From UBA7067 sp051880615 (lineage in GTDB: Bacteria > Bacillota > Clostridia > Oscillospirales > Acutalibacteraceae), in the NCBI GenBank assembly GCA_051880615.1, contig JBJEOH010000026.1, positions 1-64,000 of the forward strand: 64,000 nt of DNA, written 5' to 3'. The notes under the pieces are model-generated. The model was not told the DNA's origin. It made no database searches and saw only the letters and a list, made by a program, of their open reading frames with translations. Below, in pieces: positions 19,962-27,230 of this stretch; the stretch's first letter is position 1; every line of letters starts with the position of its first letter. A program made the position numbers and the translations under genes.

Positions 19962-20132
19962 TTAATTTATCTGATTTGTGTTACTCTTACCTGTGACCGT
20001 ATTATAATACTGTTCAAGCTCCTGCTTCGATGAAAAGGTCACTCCGCTTTCGATTATCTGCTCCTGAATTAACTGAGGCAAAGAGTTAAAATATTCTTTC
20101 GCTGAGTTATCCAAGCTTTCTAAATTTGTCAA
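19962..20132 (-). CDS. Small conserved-looking protein, 56 residues
   Basis: A short frame with a TTG start at 20132 preceded at good spacing by GAGGTGATT. It encodes a 56-residue protein beginning MTNLESLDNSAKEYFNSLPQ and continuing with LIQEQIIESGVTF and a Tyr-Tyr pair. It is acidic, has no membrane segment and no Cys. The LPxxIQEQIIESG pattern looks like small proteins I associate with Clostridia, function unknown. It lies between feoA and the divergent phosphorylase gene, and the ribosome site and coherent composition argue that it is real. Confidence 0.65.
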   Translation of the reverse strand: MTNLESLDNSAKEYFNSLPQLIQEQIIESGVTFSSKQELEQYYNTVTGKSNTNQIN

Positions 20133-20212
20133 TTTAATCACCTCATAAATAATGTTACCAATTTTCCGTAAAATATGTTATAATTATTATGCAAAATCAG
20201 GAGATGAATTTT

Positions 20213-20980
20213 ATGAATGAAGAAAAGCAATATCATATTAACCTTTCGTATGAGGAGGGTGCAAAATACGCTGTAATTTGCGGAGCGCCTGAACGGGTTG
20301 AGAGCATAGCGTCGCATATGGACAGACCTTGCTTTGTTGCGCAAAACCGTGAATTCATAACTTACTGCGGTTATTTGTGCGGTGAAAAGGTTTTGATAAC
20401 CTCAACAGGAATCGGCGGCCCGTCAGCATCTATCGCAATAGAAGAACTTAATCACATCGGCGTTGATACAATAATAAGGGTCGGCACCTGCGGAGGAATA
20501 CAGCTTGAAGTTGCTCCGGGTGAGCTTGTTGTAGCGTCAGGCGCAGTGAGAATGGACGGAACGACAAAGGAGTATGCACCGATTGAATTTCCTGCGGTCG
20601 CTGATTTCAGTGTGACTGCTGCACTTTGCAGTGCTTGCAGCAATATCGGCTATGATTATAAGGTAGGCGTTGTTCAGTCAAAAGACTCGTTCTACGGTCA
20701 GCACAGCCCCGAAAGTACAGCCGCAGGCGATGAACTGCTGAGTAAATGGAACGCTTGGAAGAAATGCGGTGTTCTCGCTTCGGAAATGGAGTGTTCAACC
20801 CTGTTTGTCGTTTCATCATTAAGAAAAATAAGAGCAGGTGCGGTTTTGAAGGTTATCTGGAATCAGGAGCGTGAAAGTGAAGGTTATAACGATGTTGAAT
20901 CTCCTGATACTGAGCCTGCGGTTATCGCAGCTGTCAAGGCTATGGAGAGCATTATCAGGTCAGACAGAGAAAATAACTAA
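20213..20980 (+). CDS. Nucleoside phosphorylase, uridine phosphorylase-like
   Basis: About 255 residues of the PNP/UDP family: phosphate-binding STGIGGPSASIAIEEL, the RVGTCGG motif, and the substrate-site EMECSTLFVV near residue 195. It splits uridine (or a related nucleoside) with phosphate in pyrimidine salvage. The start is the ATG at 20213, with AGGAG 9 bases upstream. A TATAAT box ends at 20184 (with TTACCA 18 bp before it), which puts the transcript start near an earlier in-frame ATG at 20189 and rules that one out. Single-gene unit. Confidence 0.88.
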   Translation: MNEEKQYHINLSYEEGAKYAVICGAPERVESIASHMDRPCFVAQNREFITYCGYLCGEKVLITSTGIGGPSASIAIEELNHIGVDTIIRVGTCGGIQLEVAPGELVVASGAVRMDGTTKEYAPIEFPAVADFSVTAALCSACSNIGYDYKVGVVQSKDSFYGQHSPESTAAGDELLSKWNAWKKCGVLASEMECSTLFVVSSLRKIRAGAVLKVIWNQERESEGYNDVESPDTEPAVIAAVKAMESIIRSDRENN

Positions 20981-21037
20981 CATAAGCACACAGCTGATAG
21001 CATAAAATTTATCACTCACAGTTTGGACGGTGATAAA

Positions 21038-21763
21038 ATGGTTATCAGCTTAAAAAAGCTCGTATGTCTGTTCATATTACTGGTTTGTGCTGTTTCGTTT
21101 ATAATATCAACCTGTTCAGCATACAGCAGTCTGTCAACGATAGCACAGGCAAATGAAAATAAGGTTACTGTTGTGCTTGATGCAGGACACGGCGGTGAGG
21201 ATGGGGGAGCGGTAGCCTCTGACGGAACAGTTGAAAAAGACATAAATCTTTCAATAGCATTAAAGCTCAAATCAATTTTTATTCAGAACGGAATAGATGT
21301 TGTTATGACGAGGAACGGCGATATTTCAATATGTGACGATGGTATCGAAACTCTCAAAGGAAGAAAAACCTCCGATATGAAAAATCGCCTTAAAATTTTC
21401 GACAGCTCACCTGATAATGTTGTTATAAGCATACACCAAAATAAATTTGAACAGAGTCAGTATAGCGGCACACAGATTTTTTATTCCGCAAACAATCCTT
21501 TGAGCAATGAGCTTGCACAGAGTATAAAAAACTCGGTAATTTCAAATATTCAACCCGACAATACAAGGGAGTGCAAGCCTGCCGATAAGAATATATACTT
21601 GCTTTATAATTCGCAAAATCCTGCCGTTATATTTGAATGTGGATTTCTGTCAAACAGCGAAGAGCTTGCACTGCTGAAAACTGACGAATATCAAAGCAAG
21701 CTTGCTCTTGCTGTTTTTGACGGGTTTATTAAGTATTACAATAATCAAAGGACGGATAATTAA
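21038..21763 (+). CDS. N-acetylmuramoyl-L-alanine amidase, CwlD-like
   Basis: About 241 residues with an N-terminal membrane/signal segment and an Amidase_3 domain: the zinc His in VVLDAGHGGEDGG, the second zinc ligand in the KDINLSIALKLK helix (Glu just before), His in VVISIHQN, and the catalytic Glu in VIFECGFLSN. It cleaves the amide between muramic acid and the stem peptide. Size and pattern fit CwlD, which acts in spore cortex maturation, consistent with spoIIID elsewhere in the window; a vegetative autolysin is the alternative. The start is the ATG at 21038, preceded by GGTG. Confidence 0.85.
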   Translation: MVISLKKLVCLFILLVCAVSFIISTCSAYSSLSTIAQANENKVTVVLDAGHGGEDGGAVASDGTVEKDINLSIALKLKSIFIQNGIDVVMTRNGDISICDDGIETLKGRKTSDMKNRLKIFDSSPDNVVISIHQNKFEQSQYSGTQIFYSANNPLSNELAQSIKNSVISNIQPDNTRECKPADKNIYLLYNSQNPAVIFECGFLSNSEELALLKTDEYQSKLALAVFDGFIKYYNNQRTDN

Positions 21764-21806
21764 CATTCATAGTTTATTGTAGTTATCAAATCGTGAAGGT
21801 GACATA

Positions 21807-23084
21807 ATGGGTAAAAAAATCAAGAGAATAAATAATGGAATTCTATTCGTTTCACATAAGCTGAATAATGTACATAGTGTGACTGTAAGTGTTAATTTCA
21901 AGGTCGGCTCATTGTTTGAAAATGAAGATAACAATGGAATAACTCACCTGCTTGAGCATTTGATGTTCAGGCGATTGGACGATTTAGACCAGGCTCAGCT
22001 TTATTATAGGATGCAGTGCCTTGGCTGTGAAATTATCGGAAAAACCTATAATGATTTTCTAAGCTTTGAAATAACAGTTGTACCTGAGAATTTTATTCCT
22101 GCATTTGAATTAATGCTCAGATACTTTAACGAATTCAAATGGAATGATACCGAATTTGAATCAGAGAAAAAAGTAGTTCTTAAGCAGATTGAGAATTACA
22201 GCCAAAGCTATAGACAATGGTTAGATGAAAATTATTTAAGCGACACACAGTATGAATTGCCTATAATGGGTACCGAGAACTCAGTGCAAAACTTATCAAT
22301 CGAAAGTGTAATAGCTTGGAAGAAAAAATATCTTTGCTCACACAATTCCTGCGTTACTGTAACCGGAAACTTTGCTGAAAAAGAATATGAATATGCAGCT
22401 AAAAAGCTCGACGAAATTATTACTGCCGGTCAAGCCTTTAAAATTCCAAAGTGCCTGCCGATGGGGTTCCAAAGTCGGAAATTCAATAATCGCTATACTA
22501 TAATTGAGGGCGACTCTGAGTTAAGCGATATTGTTCTTTTCGTTGACATAAGCTCCGATATTGATTATGAAACTGTGCGCCTGCTTTCGTCTATACTGGG
22601 TGAGGGTTGCGGCAGCAGACTCGGTCTTGAGCTGCGTGAAAGGTATGCTCTTACTGATGATATTGATACTGATTTGATGCTGTTTTTTGGCTTTAGCAGA
22701 CTGTCGATATCATTTACTGTAAATAATATTAATTTTTATGAAAGCATTAAGCTTTTGTTTGCGAATATAAAGGAGTTTAAGCAAGCAATCCGCAAAGATG
22801 AATATGATTCCTCAATTTGCTTTTTTACCAAGAATCAGCTGATGGATTATGATTATACATGCGAAATGAACCGTAATTATGTTCTTTCTGATTTTGTTTT
22901 TGAATGTGAAATATCCGAACCGTCAGAGCGTAAGAAAAAATATGAGGGGATAGGGCTTGAAGATTTGCAAAGCTGTGCCGAACAGATTTTCACAAGCGAA
23001 AACATATCATTTCTTATTGAAACAAGCTTAGACGCTGAAAAAATAAAACGATATATTGAGGAAACTATAGAAAACTATATATAA
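21807..23084 (+). CDS. M16 family zinc peptidase-like protein
   Basis: 425 residues. The inverted zinc motif HxxEH is present as HLLEH at residues 47-51, with the family's strand pattern before it (VSVNFKVGSLFE) and a downstream Glu-containing helix (FESEKKVVLKQIENYSQ). The C-terminal half is the inactive-type repeat of M16 proteins. A processing-peptidase-like activity is possible; the substrate is unknown. The ribosome site GAAGGTGA precedes the ATG. A small DUF3006-like gene follows after 18 bases. Confidence 0.82.
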   Translation: MGKKIKRINNGILFVSHKLNNVHSVTVSVNFKVGSLFENEDNNGITHLLEHLMFRRLDDLDQAQLYYRMQCLGCEIIGKTYNDFLSFEITVVPENFIPAFELMLRYFNEFKWNDTEFESEKKVVLKQIENYSQSYRQWLDENYLSDTQYELPIMGTENSVQNLSIESVIAWKKKYLCSHNSCVTVTGNFAEKEYEYAAKKLDEIITAGQAFKIPKCLPMGFQSRKFNNRYTIIEGDSELSDIVLFVDISSDIDYETVRLLSSILGEGCGSRLGLELRERYALTDDIDTDLMLFFGFSRLSISFTVNNINFYESIKLLFANIKEFKQAIRKDEYDSSICFFTKNQLMDYDYTCEMNRNYVLSDFVFECEISEPSERKKKYEGIGLEDLQSCAEQIFTSENISFLIETSLDAEKIKRYIEETIENYI

Positions 23085-23102
23085 TATTATTGGAGGAAAA
23101 CA

Positions 23103-23276
23103 ATGGGACCGTATTATTACAAAGTAAACAGAATTGACGGAGATTATGCTTATCTGATAAGAACGGATATCTCAGACAGTGAAGAGATGATTGTAGCAAG
23201 AGCGTTGCTGCCTGAGGATATTGATATAAACACAAAACTCAAATGGGAGAATCTTGTTTATACAATTCTTAATTAG
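23103..23276 (+). CDS. Small DUF3006-like protein, 57 residues
   Basis: A 57-residue frame with a strong GGAGG site 6 bases before its ATG, starting 18 bases after the M16 gene. It reads as a small beta-barrel-type protein (VNRIDGDYAYLIRTD ... ARALLPEDIDINTKLKW). The pattern of an R-I-[DE]-G-DYA strand followed by LLPE resembles DUF3006 proteins, whose role is unknown. Probably co-transcribed with the M16 gene. Confidence 0.7.
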   Translation: MGPYYYKVNRIDGDYAYLIRTDISDSEEMIVARALLPEDIDINTKLKWENLVYTILN

Positions 23277-23438
23277 TAGAATTAAAGAATTTTTAGCATT
23301 GAAAATACGCTTGTGTTCAGATTTGTGATACATTTTTCTTTATATTAATTTTTTGAAAATTTAATATTAACTTTCAAAAATCTACTTTATTTTTAATCCT
23401 TTTTCGCTATAATTATAGGCAAAGAGAGGTGGATAATT

Positions 23439-23846
23439 ATGAACTTTATGTATCGAATTGCTCAGTTCTTTCATGGGCGATATGGTATAGATAAATTCTG
23501 CTATTTTTTAATAATTCTTTATTGTCTGCTGTGTATGGTAAATATTTTTGCCAGGTCTGTGATCATAACAATCATTGCTCTGCTTATTGCAGCCCTTGCT
23601 ATATACAGAACGCTTTCACGCAATATTACACAAAGGCAAAAGGAAGCTCGTGTTTTTGATAGCATATTTAATCGCATCAAGTATTTCTTCTCATCAATCA
23701 GAATGAGAATAGTACAGAGCAAAACATACTGCTTTCATACCTGCCCGCATTGCAAAGCGAAGCTCCGCTTGCCGAGGAAAAGAGGCAGGCATACAGTTGC
23801 TTGCCCGAAATGTAAGCAGGATTTTAAAATGAGAGTTTGGTTCTGA
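23439..23846 (+). CDS. Membrane protein with C-terminal zinc ribbon
   Basis: 135 residues: two hydrophobic segments near 20-35 and 38-58, a basic linker, and a C-terminal zinc ribbon with two Cys pairs (CPHCKAKLRLP and CPKCKQDF). The zinc ribbon faces the cytoplasm if the two segments form a hairpin. A TATAAT box near 23411 and AGAGGTGG before the ATG support expression. A terminator follows directly. The function is unknown; similar membrane/zinc-ribbon proteins are common in Clostridia. Confidence 0.75.
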   Translation: MNFMYRIAQFFHGRYGIDKFCYFLIILYCLLCMVNIFARSVIITIIALLIAALAIYRTLSRNITQRQKEARVFDSIFNRIKYFFSSIRMRIVQSKTYCFHTCPHCKAKLRLPRKRGRHTVACPKCKQDFKMRVWF

Positions 23847-23849
23847 TAT

Positions 23850-23900
23850 AAATGGGATGCAAAATAGTTCTGTTGATTCATTTTACATCCCATTTTATTT
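23850..23900 (+). terminator. Rho-independent terminator
   Basis: AAATGGGATG at 23850-23859 pairs with CATCCCATTT at 23886-23895, with extra AAAAT/ATTTT pairing inside, and is followed by TTATTT. It ends the zinc-ribbon gene. Confidence 0.75.
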
Positions 23901-23950
23901 AGCTTTACTGTAATTTTTCAAAGTAAATTCCATTTTTTAAATTTAAGGTA

Positions 23951-23980
23951 TTGACTTTTTGTGGCTTACTGTGGTATAAT
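23951..23980 (+). promoter_or_regulatory. Promoter of the tRNA-Gly/tRNA-Arg unit
   Basis: TTGACT at 23951-23956 and TATAAT at 23975-23980, 18 bp apart, end 28 bases before tRNA-Gly. This is a near-consensus vegetative sigma promoter. Confidence 0.8.
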
Positions 23981-24008
23981 ATCAATCGTTGTTCAGGTGA
24001 TAAAAAAT

Positions 24009-24082
24009 GCGGATGTAGTTTAGTGGTAGAACTTCAGCCTTCCAAGCTGATCGTGTGGGTTCGATTCCCATCATCCGCTCCA
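24009..24082 (+). tRNA. tRNA-Gly (TCC)
   Basis: A complete cloverleaf: acceptor GCGGATG pairs with CATCCGC, the D-arm has TAGTGG, the anticodon loop CTTCCAA gives TCC, and the T-loop is GTTCGATTC. The 3' CCA is encoded. Four bases separate it from tRNA-Arg. Confidence 0.97.
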
Positions 24083-24085
24083 TAT

Positions 24086-24162
24086 GCGCCAATAGCTCAG
24101 CTGGATAGAGCAACTGCCTTCTAAGCAGTAGGTCAGGGGTTCGAGTCCCTTTTGGCGCGCCA
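24086..24162 (+). tRNA. tRNA-Arg (TCT)
   Basis: Acceptor GCGCCAA pairs with TTGGCGC, the D-loop is AGCTGGATAG, the anticodon loop CTTCTAA gives TCT, and the T-arm GGGGTTCGAGTCCCT is intact. CCA is encoded. Same transcript as tRNA-Gly. Confidence 0.96.
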
Positions 24163-24169
24163 CAGTAAG

Positions 24170-24219
24170 ACCCTCAGAAAACGGCTTAAATGCTGGGTTT
24201 TTGAGGGTTTTTCTTTTTT
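24170..24219 (+). terminator. Terminator after tRNA-Gly/tRNA-Arg
   Basis: ACCCTCAGAAAAC pairs with GTTTTTGAGGGT and is followed by TTTTTCTTTTTTT, a strong intrinsic terminator. Confidence 0.85.
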
Positions 24220-24608
24220 TATTTGGTTATTTTATTATTCTACAAAAGAATAATATTCTTGCTTTTTCCCATTAAATACCACCTTTTCACAAATAAATGG
24301 TTGTCAAAACTGTTGTCATAATTTTTTAGTCGTGATAGAATTTTTTTAAAAATTCTGATGCTTTAATGGGTTGACTTTTACACAGGAAATGTTGTCAAAA
24401 AAAACAAAAAGGAGATGTATAAAAATTCAAAAACTAATAACTAAATAATGCGTATTTAGAATAATAATTGCACATTTTACCACATAAATATCATTTTTAT
24501 AAGTAAACGAATGTCAAATATACTTATTACAACGACCGAAGTTTGGTTTCATATAGGAGATTCTGATAATTAATTTGAAAGATTCTGATAATTAATTTGA
24601 AATTCTTG
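24220..24608. other. AT-rich non-coding stretch
   Basis: No gene is supported here. It holds several TTGTCA repeats (around 24300-24400), an isolated AAAAAGGAG ribosome-site lookalike near 24407 that leads only to a nine-codon frame, and a perfect 22-bp tandem duplication at 24559-24602. Confidence 0.6.
24559..24602 (+). repeat. 22-bp tandem duplication
   Basis: Two adjacent identical 22-bp units (24559-24580 and 24581-24602), starting GATTCTGATAATTAA, directly before the tRNA-Leu promoter. Probably a recent slippage duplication. Confidence 0.9.
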
Positions 24609-24637
24609 TTGACAGAAATCTATTGTTTTGATATAAT
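24609..24637 (+). promoter_or_regulatory. Consensus promoter upstream of the tRNA-Leu region
   Basis: TTGACA at 24609-24614 and TATAAT at 24632-24637 with a 17-bp spacer, a perfect vegetative promoter. A hairpin (AGTTTGCT with AGCAAACT) follows in the leader before the first tRNA-Leu fragment at 24755. Confidence 0.85.
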
Positions 24638-24754
24638 ATTAAGGCAGTTTGCTCGTGAGATGTTGAAGAAGCAAACTCGTTATATATGGATAACTGAATA
24701 ATCCAGCTTGATGCTCTCGTGTTGAAAATTTTGAGGGTATACTTAATTTAATAT

Positions 24755-24793
24755 GCAGGTATGGCGGAATTGGCAGACGCGCATGGTTCAGGT
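24755..24793 (+). pseudogene. tRNA-Leu 5' half (broken)
   Basis: The 5' acceptor GCAGGTA, D-arm and anticodon region up to TTCAGGT of a tRNA-Leu. The sequence then departs at CGCACCACCTCGG with no anticodon-stem partner, variable arm or T-arm. The matching 3' acceptor TACCTGC is found 1.5 kb away at 26283-26336. Nearly the same 39 bases begin the intact tRNA-Leu at 24917. Confidence 0.85.
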
Positions 24794-24916
24794 CGCACCA
24801 CCTCGGTGTAAATTTATTTCAGCATCTATATCCTGCAAATTGTGGATTAAGCGATATGCTCCACCTCGGTTTTCAACTCTCAACCGTGTAAAAATTCAGA
24901 GAGAAAAATTAAATAT

Positions 24917-25003
24917 GCGGATATGGCGGAATTGGCAGACGCGCATGGTTCAGGTCCATGTGAAAGCAATTTCATGCAGGTTCAAGTCCTGTTATCCGCA
25001 CCA
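24917..25003 (+). tRNA. tRNA-Leu (CAG)
   Basis: An intact 87-nt class II tRNA: acceptor GCGGATA pairs with TATCCGC, the anticodon stem CATGG/CCATG holds loop TTCAGGT (anticodon CAG at 24951-24953), the long variable arm TGAAAGCAATTTCA folds, and the T-loop is TTCAAGT. CCA is encoded. It lies between the two halves of a broken tRNA-Leu and is probably the functional copy. Confidence 0.95.
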
Positions 25004-25005
25004 CG

Positions 25006-25032
25006 AAAAGCTCGATTTTTTCGGGCTTTTTC
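25006..25032 (+). terminator. Terminator after tRNA-Leu
   Basis: AAAAGCTCGA pairs with TCGGGCTTTT around a five-T loop and is followed by TTTC, three bases after the tRNA 3' end. Confidence 0.8.
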
Positions 25033-25094
25033 TATATGAAAATTTTTCTACGGGGTATTAGTATTAGTTGTAGCGAGAAAAGTTTCGAAGTGAG

Positions 25095-25139
25095 AAAATG
25101 CTCTATAGCGACTAAGATGTTGTCGCTATAGAGCATTTT
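25095..25139. terminator. Strong palindromic hairpin, terminator-like
   Basis: An 18-bp perfect stem (25095-25112 with 25122-25139) and a 9-base loop, with A-rich left and T-rich right ends. It would work on both strands. There is no complete gene ending here on the plus strand; on the minus strand the small gene at 25194-25364 reads into it. Confidence 0.75.
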
Positions 25140-25193
25140 ATTGTTTATGAATCGTCAGTTGAACCAATTCCAGAACCAACCACCGTCCTCGTC

Positions 25194-25364
25194 CTATTCC
25201 GATGAATTTGTTGTAGTTCCGGTGGCTTTTTTCTTAGCTTCTTCTATCTGCTTGATAATCTCTTTGCGAGTAGCATCCCACTTATCCTCACCCTCGGATG
25301 TCCAACTATCATCCCAATAAAGCGAGTTAGCTTTTACATAAGCGGCTTTTAACAAGAATCCCAT
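25194..25364 (-). CDS. Hypothetical small protein
   Basis: A 56-residue frame from the ATG at 25364, with GAGG 9 bases upstream, ending ahead of the hairpin at 25095-25139. The product begins MGFLLKAAYVKANSLYWDDS, then has a Trp/acidic middle and a Lys-rich helix ending in TTTNSSE. I do not recognise it. It sits inside the segment that splits the tRNA-Leu gene, so it may be cargo or debris of that insertion. Confidence 0.45.
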   Translation of the reverse strand: MGFLLKAAYVKANSLYWDDSWTSEGEDKWDATRKEIIKQIEEAKKKATGTTTNSSE

Positions 25365-25468
25365 AAGCATTTTCCTCGTATATATCCAATCTTTGGCACA
25401 CATTATCTACACAGTGATAAACTCTTAAATTATAAAGTATAGCACAAAAATATGCACTTTTCTACCAT

Positions 25469-25512
25469 TATTTATATTTTTATTTCCTGCTATTTATATT
25501 TTTATTTCCTGC
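25469..25512 (+). repeat. 22-bp tandem duplication
   Basis: Two identical adjacent 22-bp units, 25469-25490 and 25491-25512, beginning TATTTATATTTTT and ending TTTCCTGC. It is the second 22-bp tandem repeat in this scarred region; the two differ in sequence. Confidence 0.9.
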
Positions 25513-25523
25513 TTTGCAGTTTT

Positions 25524-25556
25524 CCAATCCTCAATTGAGGGTGGGATTGGTTTTTC
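25524..25556 (+). terminator. Orphan Rho-independent terminator
   Basis: CCAATCC at 25524-25530 pairs with GGATTGG at 25544-25550, followed by TTTTTCC. No plus-strand gene lies just upstream, so it looks like the leftover end of a deleted gene. Confidence 0.7.
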
Positions 25557-25784
25557 CTCTCGTTATGGTTTCACTTAGAATTGAAACCGTAGCCAGTTAT
25601 CATAATAACACCTAAATCTATTCTGAAATACATTTGAAATATATATAACAGCAATAAAGAAGCTGAGAAAGCCTGCTGAATATTCACGCCAACTAATTTG
25701 CACTTTAAAATACCAATTATTGTAGCTAATATTTACTATTAGTATAAATATATATCACAATCACTTTTAATGTAGTACCTTTTA

Positions 25785-25985
25785 TAAAAAATTTGCCAAG
25801 TAGATTGTTAATCCACTTAGCAAATTGAAAAATATTGATAAGGTTCTGTAGTAAGTAGGGTATAGAGGTCCTTGCACAAAAATCCGCTGACTAGCTATAC
25901 TGCCTCCGGTGACCTCGCTTAATTCCTCGTTGGCCGGTTCTCTGTCTGCAGTAGCTTCCGAGTACTCCTCATTCTTTATTAAATA
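25785..25985 (-). promoter_or_regulatory. Candidate structured leader RNA with terminator
   Basis: On the minus strand a GC-richer block (about 25960-25860) folds into nested stems: GCTACTGC (25955-25948) with GCAGTATAGC (25903-25894), enclosing CCGG/CCGG. A competing pairing joins GAGGTC (25916-25911) to GACCTC (25870-25865). Further on, AATTTGCTAAGTGGATT pairs with AATCTACTTGGCAAATT and is followed by TTTTTAT, an intrinsic terminator at about 25827-25785. A switchable fold ahead of a terminator is how riboswitches and T-boxes are built, but I see no canonical T-box sequence and no intact gene close downstream. It is possibly the stranded leader of a lost gene. Confidence 0.35.
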
Positions 25986-26038
25986 CTATTATGCAGCTTG
26001 ACAGAGACAGGAGCTGAGCATTTATATCTACAATCGTT

Positions 26039-26275
26039 ATGACTGTAGTAAATATTTCTCGTGCTTTGCTTAATGTATATGTTTTCCATTTTGTAATGTT
26101 CGGAATGGAGTTGGAAACAACAATCAGCTATGCTTGTCCATTAGTTGTATTGCTTTTGCACTTCAGAAAGAAAAATACAATATTCCGCTTCAAGTTCCAG
26201 TCAATCGACATAAAAGTAATTTTGGGTGCTGTTCTGTTGGGTTTACCCAACTATTATTCTTCCACCAAAGCGTAA
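26039..26275 (+). pseudogene. Possible fragment of a membrane protein gene
   Basis: A 78-codon frame with two hydrophobic stretches and a basic link (HFRKKNTIFRFKFQSIDIKV) that faintly resembles the N-terminal part of CPBP/CAAX-type membrane proteases. There is no ribosome site before the ATG and the frame stops just before the tRNA-Leu 3' half, so it is probably a truncated remnant rather than a working gene. Confidence 0.25.
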
Positions 26276-26282
26276 TAACCAT

Positions 26283-26336
26283 CAGGTTCATATGAAAGTA
26301 ATTTTAAGCAGGTTCAAGTCCTTGTTACCTGCACCA
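26283..26336 (+). pseudogene. tRNA-Leu 3' half (broken)
   Basis: Starts at CAGGT of an anticodon loop and runs through a variable arm (TATGAAAGTAATTTTA) and T-arm to TACCTGCACCA. Its acceptor is the exact complement of GCAGGTA at 24755. Compared with the intact copy at 24917 it has an extra T in the T-stem (CCTTG for CCTG) and an anticodon stem that no longer pairs with the 5' half, so it is decayed. Confidence 0.85.
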
Positions 26337-26338
26337 CG

Positions 26339-26382
26339 AAATCCGAATCTTACTCCGATTGGAGAAGGGTTCGGATTTTTAT
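26339..26382 (+). terminator. Terminator after tRNA-Leu 3' half
   Basis: AAATCCGAA (26339-26347) pairs with TTCGGATTT (26370-26378), with an inner CTCC/GGAG, then a T run. It sits where a tRNA terminator is expected and marks the original downstream end of the broken tRNA gene. Confidence 0.8.
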
Positions 26383-26464
26383 TTATTTACCACTAAGTTC
26401 TACACCACTGGCCATTTCATCCATATTTAAGGAAGAAACACCTGATAATATTTAATAAAAAATG

Positions 26465-26493
26465 TTGAATCTAAGTTGATTATTTGTTATAAT
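26465..26493 (+). promoter_or_regulatory. Promoter at the start of the PTS relic
   Basis: TTGAAT at 26465-26470 and TATAAT at 26488-26493 with a 17-bp spacer. The truncated EIICBA reading frame begins within 3 bases of the -10 box, so this promoter probably now serves ptsH and ptsI. Confidence 0.65.
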
Positions 26494-26495
26494 TA

Positions 26496-27185
26496 TTGCG
26501 TAATTGGGCTGCGTTTGCAATGTATAAGGCTGCACGCCCTGAAAAGAAAAAGATTGTCGGCGGTTTGCTCCTCTCCGCTGCGCTTACATCTATGATTACC
26601 GGTATTACCGAACCTCTTGAATTTACATTCCTCTTTGTTGCTCCTGTAATGTACGCCGTACACTGTGTACTTGCCGGACTTTCCTATATGCTTATGCATA
26701 TCTTAAATGTCGGTGTGGGAATGACTTTCTCAGGAGGTATAATAGACCTTACTTTGTTCGGTATTTTACAGGGCAATGAAAAGACTAATTGGATTTGGAT
26801 TGTAATTGTCGGAATCGTTTATGCGTTTGTTTACTTCTTTGTATTCTATTTTATGATAACAAAGTTCAATTTCAAAACTCCGGGCAGAGAAGCTGACGAC
26901 GAGGAAACGAAGCTATACACTCGTCAGGATATGAATAATAAAAAGAAAGCCGCCGCTGCGACAAAAGATGGTTTTGACAGAGTGAGCGCATTAATTTTAA
27001 AAGGACTCGGTGGAAAAGCTAATCTTTCGGATGTAGACTGCTGTGCTACAAGACTTCGAATCACTAAAGCAGGGTATAAAACCACGACACCTATGATTAT
27101 CTGTAATACAGATGATTACGGTTCGGTAGGTACAGTTGCATCAGGAATTATTTCTGCTGGAGATAAAATAATAGAAATAAAGTAA
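26496..27185 (+). pseudogene. Relic of a glucose-type PTS EIICBA gene (two deletions)
   Basis: The frame opens in the middle of a PTS EIIC domain (AAFAMYKAARPEKKKIVGG, then the conserved GITEPLEFTFLFVAPVMYA), so several hundred codons of EIIC are missing. It continues into EIIB with the phosphorylation-site pattern around NLSDVDCCATRLRI. After that it jumps directly to KAGYKTTTPMIICNTDDYGS ... SGIISAGDKIIEIK, which matches the C-terminal end of EIIA-Glc. The rest of EIIB and most of EIIA, including its active-site His, are gone. No ribosome site precedes any early ATG. It is therefore an EIICBA gene with a 5' truncation and an internal in-frame deletion, and should not transport. Intact ptsH follows after 45 bases. 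Confidence 0.8.
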
Positions 27186-27230
27186 AAACACAGACGCGAA
27201 TATCTTAGCGTCAGGAAAGGAAAGTACACT

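Larger units (their letters stand above)
25404..25784. other. Non-coding stretch with repeat and orphan terminator
   Basis: AT-rich DNA inside the split-tRNA segment. Apart from the tandem repeat at 25469-25512 and the terminator at 25524-25556, no gene or signal is visible on either strand. Confidence 0.5.

Noticed and set aside
24220..24608. Phage or ICE attachment site with flanking direct repeats
   Set aside because: Only short tandem duplications are seen; no integrase, recombinase or long flanking repeats were found around the tRNA genes, so a named element cannot be claimed.
24753..25061. A 102-codon plus-strand frame across the tRNA-Leu region
   Set aside because: It runs through the broken and intact tRNA-Leu genes and repeats WRNWQTRMVQV from the duplicated tRNA sequence; it is not a protein gene.
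25785..25985. T-box riboswitch
   Set aside because: The layout (structured leader then terminator) is suggestive, but the conserved T-box sequence for tRNA-end binding is not visible, and no synthetase or amino-acid gene follows. Kept only as an unassigned RNA candidate.
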